From: Lingula anatina
Lineage: Eukaryota; Brachiopoda; Lingulata; Lingulida; Lingulidae
NCBI RefSeq assembly: GCF_001039355.2
Contig: NW_019775436.1
Coordinates: 816,375-871,021 of the forward strand
DNA: 54,647 nt
Direction of reading: 5' to 3'
Under the pieces are notes generated by a model. It searched no databases. It saw only the letters and a list, made by a program, of their open reading frames with translations, and was not told where the DNA came from. Shown here piece after piece: positions 1 through 11,000 of the stretch. Position 1 is the stretch's first letter. The number at the start of each line of letters is the position of its first letter. The position numbers and the translations under genes were made by a program.

Positions 1-184
1 GGAAACGCGCCCGGGTCACTTCATCAAGGCCCCCAATTCTAGCTTTAAAGATGATCCAAAAATGAGCTCTGAGAACAGAATCTGAGAGGGGGGGGGGGGA
101 GATTACACATAAACACCTTTTAGAAAATCACATACATTGGAATGTATGCTGACAGGTCACAAAGCCCATAAGTAATCTGTAAGG

Positions 185-531
185 TTAAAGGGATAACAAC
201 TGCTCGTAAGATGTACATGTTTCACAATAAATACATTGTAAACAACTCAGAGAAATATAATAAATGCTATTTTACCACCAAAACGGTGACTAAACCAAAT
301 TATTCTGGAATTTCTGCTTGTCTTCACATCATGTGACCTCCATAGATGGTTACACTCTGTAATAATCTCTTGAGAGATTATAAGAGATAATTACAAAAAA
401 AAAAAAAAAAAAAAGGACTAATTTTGAACATGGAAATGGATTCATTGACCATTGGTAAGTATGGGAAAATTGTCCTTTACCTCAGGAAAATCCACTTTTT
501 GGGCCAAATTGAACAGTTGTTGTGCCTTTAA
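185..531. mobile_element. TTAA-flanked MITE, copy 1
   Basis: Terminal inverted repeats begin TTAAAGGGATAACAAC at left and end GTTGTTGTGCCTTTAA at right. The interior shares TCTCTTGAGAGATT and the CATTGGTAAGTATGGG segment with the copies at 4400 and 9040, in the opposite orientation. TTAA at both ends fits piggyBac- or Kolobok-type elements. Confidence 0.7.
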
Positions 532-1097
532 CAATAAAATGTGTTTATAATCACTACAGCCCTATTGCAATATATAACGATTTGTTTATGCTTACATTAA
601 TTGTTTATAGTGCATTAACTTGCAAAAATATCAGAGTACTTTAAGAACCACTGACCACTATGGCATTCTTAAACAACATAACTGGATTCAGATATACCTC
701 TTGAATGTGTGACAACACACGCACATAAATAAATAAATATATATGCGTGTGTATATGTGAATAAATGAATAAATATATAAATGGAAAAAACATAGTGTTG
801 TAATTTTTGCCATCAAAGAGAAGTTTGAAGCTATACTGACTGAAATCTTGGATTTATATCAAATTCTGAGAGTCTAATTATAAATGGCCTCTGGTGCCCC
901 TTTAAGCTCTTGAAATCCCATATGGGATGGAGGAGGGAATAAAAGACAATGATTTCACTGCTTATATATGCATGTGAAGTATAATCCTAGATCCCCCATT
1001 TCAAAGCTTCTGGAAACACTCAAATTTGATCTTAAGTTATTACTTATCATTATTATAACTATTGTTTATTATTATAATTGCTATTATTAATTAATAC

Positions 1098-1257
1098 CTG
1101 TTGGGCCAATTAAGCTGGGGGTGCAATAGGAATCTATAGGTGCATGTCGCATCCGAGAGTCCAAGCTGAGTTTGCGCCATGAATCTATAGATTCATGTCG
1201 CATCTGACATTCCAAGCTGAGGTTGCGACACGAATCTATAGATTCATGTCGCAGTTT
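1098..1257. repeat. 51-bp tandem repeat built around a 20-bp palindrome
   Basis: About three units with a 51-bp period (CCAAGCTGAG recurs at 1161 and 1212). Units carry the perfect palindrome CATGAATCTATAGATTCATG (1178-1197) or a close variant, followed by TCGCA. Confidence 0.75.
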
Positions 1258-1430
1258 GTGAAAATCACAAAAATTTTATAAAATCCCACTACTTAATAAT
1301 TCCCATTTCAAATAATGACATGTTATTAGTAGCTTCCTTTAATTCATTCAATTACAGGAATATGCCATCTCAGACCATTTCACCACACAAATGACGCAAA
1401 TTAAAATTTCCAGAGCGGGCTCCTATAGAT

Positions 1431-1604
1431 CGATCGAACCACGATGTTCTGGGCTCAGTATCTTGAAAGGTTCACTATGTTGCGCATGTGCGCAAGCGTC
1501 TCGATTCCATAACTCGCCCATACTCGTCCCATATAATGCACTGCAGCCTCTATTTGATATAGCGATTCGCAATACGCGATGCTTTCGAGATAAGGGGCCC
1601 TGAT
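1431..1604. repeat. GCATCGCG-type palindromic element, copy 1
   Basis: A 150-170 bp inverted-repeat element. Its ends resemble GGGCYCTGTAACTC...AAGCATCGCG and CGCGATGCTTTCGAG...GGGGCCC, with TCTCGATTCCATAACTCG inside. This copy lies next to the last exon seen and is CpG-rich relative to its surroundings. Confidence 0.6.
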
Positions 1605-1615
1605 TTGCTGCTTAC

Positions 1616-1748
1616 CTGTACAACCAGGTGAAGTTCAGTGGGGTGCTTGGGTCACCCCTGGCCGAGCAATTAAACCTAACACTAGTTGGCTTATTGTCTG
1701 CTTCAAAGACAATTTTTTGTTCAGGATCTACAAGCAACTGAGTCCTAT
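1616..1748 (-). CDS. Exon: start of third Ig domain; last exon seen in window
   Basis: The acceptor is TTACCAG and the donor AG|GTAAGC; phases are 1 in and 2 out. It encodes HRTQLLVDPEQKIVFEADNK and VRFNCSARGDPSTPLNFTWL, giving a first core cysteine and core Trp. The frame continues in phase 2 into an exon that I do not find between 1 and 1610, so the gene continues off the window. Confidence 0.72.
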
Positions 1749-4137
1749 CTGGTAATACAATAAAAAGAAAAAAAAAAGAAAAAAAGAAAAAAAAATAAGA
1801 AAGAAAGAGAGAAATACATTAGCAAATGAATAATTAGTAAAATAAATAATACCATAAAACAAATGGAAAGATAACAGGACACCAATAGTAACTAGTAATT
1901 TAGCTACTTACAACAAATATCAAAATGAATGTGATACTCTATATCTGAATCTTGTGATCAAGAAAACAGAATAACAGTGATTGTAATGTGTGTGTGTGTG
2001 TATGTGTGTGTGTGTATTAGAACATGCATGTGTTCATATTCATGCATCATGATTAACAATAAAGCTGTGTACAGGATCACCAAGATTACTAATCTTGATT
2101 CCGTCTTTTGTACTACAGAGGGCAGTTAAACAAGATAAGATGAAACTTGAGTAGGAAAGGAGGGCATTTCAACTTACGTAAAACATTCAGGTTAATGCTT
2201 CTGGAGAGGTAGCCGTGTTTGTTGCTGACGTTACACTGAAATGCCTGTATATCGTCTTTGCTGACGTTCTTCAGGGTAAACTTGGTCAGCTCCTGCTCGT
2301 CATAACCAATCCTGGGGTCACTGAGATCTATCACATGAAAAATAGACTTAGACTCCGTTCACATGAAAAATCTATTTTCTAAAAATCTATTTTCTATTCG
2401 CGGTATCTTGTGATCACTCCGAGCGCAGCCGAGAATTAATTACAGCTTTGGAAGTAACTGGCTCGCGCTGCCAGTAATTACGCTGCGGGGTATTCAGGGC
2501 ACAGACCGTGATCACAAGATACCGTGAATAGAAAATAGATTTTAGAAAATAGATTTTGCATGTGAACGGTCCCTTATACACTGGGTTATGGTGAAATGAT
2601 AACACATGTATCTTGTATTGGTACCCTCTACCAGGGCGACAGATTGATATTCCACAGATATATGTCTCTAGATCAACAGACCAAAATGATCGCCTTTTTA
2701 TCTATAGACATATCTGTGAATATCTTTCGAAAATCAAACTGTTGCCCTGGTAGAGAGTATTGTATTGGTATACAGTATTGATGATAAAAATGTTAAACTA
2801 TTCCCAAAAGACCAAACATGTTTGTGTCAGTGGGGATTGACATCAAGTCATGTTCTTTGATGATGTCGCACCTCTTAGGTTTATATTTAGGTTAATATTA
2901 AATATTTTGTTTTAACCAACATTAAGTTAACTTGGCTATGATTCTATTGCTTCTATCTATTGTGAAGGAGCATTGCACTCTTTCAGTTTTAATTTAGCTT
3001 CTGGTGGTGGTTAAAATTTAACACAAATTTATTGAATTTCAAAGCCAAATAGAGCTTCTAAACCCTAACATGTAAAAAAAAAAAAAACATTCTTTTTATT
3101 GTAACAATGACACTCTCTTTTATTACCCTCTACCAAGGTGGCAGATTATATAGGGAAAAATGGGAAAAGTCACAGAGCCAAATGACTGTCTATTTATCTA
3201 GAGACACATCTGTTAATATCTGTGAAAAATCAGTCTGTCTCCCTGGTAGAGAGTACTCTTTTATTATATACCAGGTATGATTGACTCTTTTGGTCAGTTA
3301 CCACAAACTATTGAATAATGTCTTTGGACGGCATAACTTTGTGTTGACATATAATGTCGTCATGCATTTATGACTATATAGTTGCGATATTGGGGTAGGG
3401 GGAATAGTGAAAGAGTGGTTGCCACATTAAGTAATAATGGGGTTTGGGTGTGTATGGTAGTTATATTGAAATGATGTAAAGGATGTTGATCTACATATTT
3501 ATGTCTAGTAATTCTAAACTGAAAGTTGTTTTCTTTGTATCCACGAAGACAGTCGTTAAGTTAAAAAAAAAATAATTTGTGCACATTCTGTCTGGGACTA
3601 TAATGAAAAGTGCCCAATTAGGATATGCAGTGCTCATATTTTTTAATATCTCCCTGCTGCAAAACCCCAGAAATGTTTGCTATGATATGAAAAGTGTTCA
3701 GAAGCCTAGCTTACCCAGTTCCAGACCATTGGAATAAAACTTGGGTTTGTCAGGAGTTGGAATTCCCTCAGCATCACATTCAAAGGTAAAATCATCACCA
3801 GCTGTAAGTGTAACATTGGTGTCCTTAGGTCTCCCAGGTTTTGTCCAGTAGGGGGCAGCTAAGCAAGACAAGATGAAATACAATACAATACAATAAATTT
3901 TATTTCATGTCGGGTATACATTGAAAGGAAACATTAGCTTTACAGCTATTCGCCGACTGGGTAAGGACAAAAACATATCTACAATAATGCAATATTACAC
4001 ATGAAGTCTAGTAAGAATAAAAGAAAATCTTTCTACAAAGACTATACAAAAACATGAATTCTATTAAGAAAGTAAATTAGATATATTAAAAAAATCAATC
4101 AATCAAAAAGTCAGTGATACTGTTTGGCAATGCAATA

Positions 4138-4174
<37 letters not shown>

Positions 4175-7100
4175 TGAGTAAATTAAACTGGCTCACCTTC
4201 CACAACAACAACTATGCTCCAAGAACCATTCGACCCAGTGCAGCGATAGGTCCCTTCATGATCAAAGGTCACATATGGAATGAACAGGCTTGGGATCTTG
4301 TCTACAATGCCATCTGGCCATGGCATTTCTGTGCCATTGGCGGCCAATTTGTTCCAGCGAATGGTGGGGTCAGGTCTGAAAATAAATAGACATTTAAATT
4401 TAAGGGATAATAACTCTTCATTTTGGCCAAAAAATTAATTTTCCTGGAGTAAACAACAATTACCCATACTTACCAATGGTTAATGAATCCATTTTAAATT
4501 TACATTCAAAGTTAGTCCCTGTTTTGTTTTTTTTTCTAAAAAGTTTGTTTTTTTTTTGTTAAAATCTCTTAAGAGATTATAACAGAGTATATAGTCGTCA
4601 ATGGAGGTCACGTGGTCTGAAGACCAGCTCCGATATCAGAATAATAGCTATAACTGTCGTTTTTGTGGTAAAACAATGTTAATGTTCATTGTGAAATATA
4701 AATCTCATACTTAGAGTTATTATCCCTTTAACCACCTCAGGTGCAAAAAACTTTTTGGCCAACTGGTCCTGGTTTAAGAATGCAATATCAATGATTGGGG
4801 TTGTCAAAACTTTTAGACCATGTGAGATTCAAACATTTTGTACAAGCTGGAACACTCCAGCACTGCCTGGGATTCTCCGTAAATCGTATTTAGTGTAATC
4901 AGTTAATTTGTGTGACACACCTCCTTGAGTAGCTAGGGGTGATTAACTTGAATTGGTTACATATATACCTATACATCCCCTGCACTGATACTCCCCCACA
5001 CCGGTACATCCCCGCACCAATACTACCCCACACGGATACTTCCCCACAATTACAGACATACTGAGGGGGAGTATCGGTGCCGGGATGTACCAGTGCGGGG
5101 ATCTATCGGTGTGCAATATCGGTATTGATGCGCATAATACAAAAAATTACTAAGGGGGATTATCGGTACGAGGGAGTAATGGTGCAGGGGAATATATCGA
5201 TCAGTGCGGGGGAGTAACGGTGTGAGGTAGTATATCGACATGACCCCATTAACTTTCATGTGCACTCAGCTAAATTACCCTGTCTCGTACAACTCTAGGT
5301 CTGTCAGACATTTAAACTGATTACAGTGATCACTTAGCTATAGGGAGAATCTCCTGCACAGTTCAAGTTGGATCAATCTAGTATAATTGTGTCTGCTTTG
5401 ACACAAAATGAACTGGAAGCACAGTTATGACTGTGGACTCCATATTAGTGCATGTCTGACTGTCTGGGATAGGCGAAAGTTCAGTCCGAATAGGTAAAGA
5501 TTTGGACAGGGTGTAATGAACCTTTTCATACATATGGAATGAATACATGTCCTAAACTTATATAATTTTATATGCTTAATTCAAGGGTGTGCTCGAAACA
5601 GGACAATACGTTTTGGTCTAACTTAGTGGATAACGCAACCCACGGTTCGTGTCAGATTTACGTAAGGTCACGCAAAGAAAACCCAAGTCCACATAATGAC
5701 CAGTTAAACAATTTATTAGTTGACGCGCGGTAGCTACTGTACATATTCTACGTGAAGTCTCCAACTCCTAGCTCTAATCTATGTCTCAGTACTCTGTCGC
5801 TCCCAGTCTCCTTTCCTTCTCCTGTCTCCTCTCTCTCTTGTCCCTAAGGTCTCAGTTCTCATCGCTTACATACTAATTAATTATCGAATTGAAAACTGCA
5901 CTATTGTGCAATGTACATCAACTCTAATTACTTTTAATTGCATAGTTAATTGAATTCTTTACTTCGGCGCTATGTAAAGAGGCCGCCACATTACCAGTAC
6001 TTAAGAGCTATTTGCCCTACAACACATTACGTCATATGTCTTCAAAAGATATCTATGTCGGACATGACAAGGGTGGACTGTCTGACAAACATGTCTTTTT
6101 ATATATTTTTAAGTATTTAGGAACAAAGCAAAACATTTTCTATAAAACCATTAGCTGTGTTTGCTAGAATACAGTTGACAGGTTGAACACACAAGAATAG
6201 TTTTGGCTTTAAAACCTCATCCATGGATCTTGTGGAAACAAACAGGTCAATCACCAATCACCAAGAATTCCTGAATCATGTTTCATGCAGAATCACGCTC
6301 GAAAAATAAGGCCCATGATGCGGAATGCAAAAGGTATTCCCTAATCTTTATTTACATAAAATATGGAATATAAGGGCACATTCCCATATATTTTAGATCG
6401 TTCTATCCCTGTGGGGAATCTCATTAAATTACTGTCAGATAATCCAGCTTAAATGTCTGTCCCGCCTACTACAAGCTGTGAGGGGGTAATTAACTTTCAT
6501 GCCGGCTTGGCTGACAGCTTTTTAGCGTGAACCCCCAGGGAGTTGGATCGATCTATTCTCTGGGAATGGGGTCTAAGTACTTTGGTAATGTGCACATTAG
6601 GTTTTGACGAACCACTACAGTAGTGTTCATAATATTTTGATTGCAACTGGCAAATTAAATTGTCTCGAGGCAAGTTGAGGTATTTTTCCACAATAAACAA
6701 ATCCATATTCATTGCTTAATATATGTAACTCGGAAAGCAAGATTTTGAGTGGCAATTCAATTTAAAGTTATATGCACTTACTTTTCAGAACAATCACAGT
6801 TCAAAGTCATCTTTTCTCCCTCTAAGACGACAACAGGTTCTGGTGCAGTATTGCACATTGGAACTGGGGCTTTGTTGGTCATGGGATAAGCTGAAATGAT
6901 TATTATGATTATTGCAATGATAATGACGAGTTCTAACATGGATCGCTACATAAAGACAACAAAGACCTCATTGAACCTTAAAAAATGAATGAAGTGTTTT
7001 AAAACAAGTTTATCTGAAAATACAGATTTTTAATCTTAAAGTAAAATGAAGAAAATAAATATCAAAATTTGGCTGGAGGTGAACTGGAGTGAAGACGTGA

Positions 7101-8028
7101 GCTAAGAGAAAAAAGCAGTTTTTCCAACACCAAAGTGAGAATTTTTTTCTTGCAGTGTTTTGGAGAGAAAATACGTGTAGAAATAATCGGTACATATGAT
7201 ATGAAAACATGTTATGCTACTTGACGGTACAGTTTGAAGTCAATTTGTATTGAGAGATATGCTGCATCGACTGTCAGCGGGACAAAGAGCATCATGGGAA
7301 AATTTTCTCAGAGTCTGTAAATCTTAATTGCCATGTGGAATTTTTGCTAGTATGTTATCTATTATGCCCATACCTAATTAAGTGGAATTTCATGGTAGCT
7401 GGACTTATCATGATCAAAAAACTCGTCATAATCGTTAAACATGTAGGGGAATGTGTCCTTATATGTGTCCTTATAAGTGTCCTTAATATATATTTACCCA
7501 TTTTATACTTACAAGGATGCCCTACAGGCTAGTAATCTTACCTCTCTGAGGGAGAGAAGTGATGTTTTATTTAAGAATTTTAATTAGTTAAACCATCTGC
7601 TTAAAGAAAAGAATCCAAGAAATCTCAGGGTCAGCAACAAATCAGCAAAGATTGAAAATGGAGCGTTTTAAATCATCCTTTATAATGAACAGTCTTTTAA
7701 ATTTTATGTAAAATACTGCTCCACACTGTCTTATAAGTCTTGTTTTTAGCTTTGGTCTTTTAGCTTATAATTTTTAGTTACCTTTAAATACCTTATTATT
7801 TTATATATGATACATTGTAAACTTCAACCCTTGGGTTGTGATTATAGCAAATAAATTATTATTATCATTTATATATATTTAAAGTCGGTGAAAGAAGCTG
7901 AACCCATAAAAATAAATCCCCCTCCATCCCTTTCCTCATAAAAACTGAATAACAATATTCACACTACATGTATATGCATGCATCCACATGATGTTATTGT
8001 CTTGATCTTGGAAAAGTGTAGGTAAAAT

Positions 8029-8062
<34 letters not shown>

Positions 8063-11000
8063 AAGGAGAGGGACAACACAAACCTTTGCCATCTGCAGTA
8101 TGCCCAGAGGATTGTTTACAAGCATGGAGTTTTTTGTCCCATTCCCAGCCTTCCAGACAAATACACTTGGCGTCCTCTGTAGTGGAACCATAGCTTTCAT
8201 ACTTTGTGTAGCGGCCAGCAGACCCCGGCTGGTCTCTACAGTCCTGCCTTCAAAATGATGAACATAATTATTACATCAAAATATAATATTTAATGTTATA
8301 ATATATATTATTTAATATAATATTCAGTGTCATGACCCACTACTAAAAATGTGGCTTTAAACTATAATAAACATGGAATCATAATTGTAAATATCAACCT
8401 GGAGCTTATGTTTGCATACAGCAAGACAGCAAAGCTGTCAAATGCACAGACAACAAGAAAAAAAAAAAAAAAAAAAAGCTGGTTTGCCAATTTAAGCTGC
8501 ACCAGTATGTGAACCATTCTTGTCAGTTACAAAATAATAAATAATACAATTTTCATTTTAGAGTATTGCAGTGGCAACTCACACAAAACATTTTCTATCA
8601 ATTTTTGAACAATGTTACATTACACTTAACATCAATTTCAATAACTTTAAATGTAAACCGATTGTGCCAACTTTTGAAAGCAACCTGCCTCTTTAACAAA
8701 CAAAAAAAAAGCCATTGTTTGGCAATTATGGGACAGTGACAGTGAAGGCGAAGCGATGGGGACAGCAACAACACTGACAGACGAACCAATCAGCTAGACT
8801 ATATCCAGACACTTACAGTATCTGAACATAAAAAGAGCATTACATTTGGAAAAATGTGGTCCGATCAGGCTGATTTTCAAAATTGGCCTTGCTTTAATGA
8901 ATATTAATCAGTTCTGCAATTTTGAAGACAAAAATTAAAACCTTTTTTATTCCTTTTGTATAATGGTGCAAAAAAACATTGCAAATTGCGACCACACACA
9001 AACATAATGATGGATCGTTATTTGTGATGCTGATAGCACTTAAAGTGATAATAACTCTTCGTTTCGGCCAAAAAAATAATTTTCCTGGAGTAAACAACAA
9101 TTTTCCCATACTTACCAATGGTTAATGAATCCATTTTTACATTCAAAGTTAGTCCCTGGTTTTTTTCTAAAAAGTTTGGTTTTTTGTTAAAATCTCTTAA
9201 GAGATTTTATCAGAGTATAGCTATCAATGGAGGTCACGTGGTCTAAAGACAAGCTCAGATATCAGAATAATAGCTATAACAGCCGTTTTTGTGGGAAAAC
9301 AGAATATGTTATATTTTTATGAGTCATTCACAATGTTTTTATGGTGAAATACAGATTTCATACGAAGAGTTATTATCCCTTTAACTGTTAACTCAAAACT
9401 TTAGCAAACACCATGCAATATTTGCGTGTTCAGAAGTACAACTACAGCCTGTCACGCTACTAAAGTTCAAGTGCTGCATAAAGTAAAGATGTCATAACAC
9501 AGTTACAAAATGTAATTTCATAAATAACCAAGAGATTGTTTTAATTAACAAGAGTATCACAATTACAAATACTTTTACAGTGTATTTGAAGAGTTAACAT
9601 CAATAAAATGTCAAAAACAATTCAATAAGTGAAAAGCATATGTTATTTTATAAGGATTGATACATTGGTTAGTAGTGTTCAGTCTTATAACAGACTCTGA
9701 GGAAGGTTACCCTCTACCAGGGCGAGTGATAGATATTTTACAGATATTCATAGATATTTCTCTAGCTAGATAGATGTTCATTTTAAACTCAACTCAGAGT
9801 TGAGCTTAAATGAACATCTATCTAGCTAGAGACATATCTGTGAATATCTGTAAAAAATCTATCACTCGCCCTGGTAGAGAGTAGAGGAAGGTCATGGTGT
9901 GACCGAATGCTTTGTTTTTGCTTTTTCATTTTGTGCAGAAAATGAAACTTTAAAACATGATTTTTATCAATACACTACACAGATTTTTATTCATCAGAAA
10001 TATCAAATAATGCACAAAATGTTGAACTTTGATTTTTTTAATAAATAATGAGAAATCATGACTTTATAAAATGTTCATCATATTTTTTTGGGGGGGGGTT
10101 AATGAAATAATATTCTATATACATAGCATTCTTCACTTTTAAATTTACTGTAGGTTTTCCCCATTAGAGGTTGACTCAATCTTTTATAAGCTTTCATGCT
10201 TTGTTATATGCTATTCTGACTAGCAACCAGAACTTGCTGCCATATTTGATTACGTACATGACAGACATTATAAAATGCCAATTATGCATGTGCAAATTAA
10301 GGCAATTGTGACAGAATTTACTTGTCGAATGTAACAGCCTCAAATGTAAAAGTGATATCAATATTAGCGCTCAGTCGAAAATTGAAAACTGGGACAGTTT
10401 TGAGTTATGGCGTAGTAACAAATTGCCATGTTAAGTTGAGGAAAGGAGCCCAGACTGATCCGCCAACTTGACTTGCATTTTATCAAAAGTTTAAAGATAG
10501 AACGTAAAATGGTTTTCATTTTATTTGTATTACAGTGAAAGTGCATGGCAATATTGATGATGTCGAGGACAGACACAAATGGCTATGTGCATCTACATCT
10601 GTGTCTGTACATTTAAAAAGTGCATGTTTGAAAGCTTGCCAAGTCAAAAGATATGCTTATCATAAAGTTGACCAATGTTTCAACAGAAGTTGTCAGTTTT
10701 GAAATGATTGCACAATAAGAGATAAGAGAGCATTCCCATCTATATGCATATACTTACTTATCAGAGCAGCGGACCGTCAAATCATTTTCAAATTGCTGAA
10801 AACTCTCATCCGGACACTCTTTACAAAAGGCGGAAGATTTGTTCCTTGGGTCACATGGTTCTGCTTGATAACCTAGAAAAACAAATTTATATTTAAAACA
10901 AAATAATAATTATAGCAATAATTAAATTAAAGAATACAAGCAGCAAAGATGTAATATATATATATATATACATACAGACATAAAAGTAAATAATGATGCA

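Noticed and set aside
1-1610. Search for the next exon of the minus-strand Ig gene
   Set aside because: No segment with a good acceptor, a phase-2 entry and an Ig-like Y-x-C ending was found; the remaining exons are probably outside the window.
5050-5265. Minus-strand frame of 71 codons
   Set aside because: Falls entirely in the quasi-palindromic minisatellite; translation of repeats.
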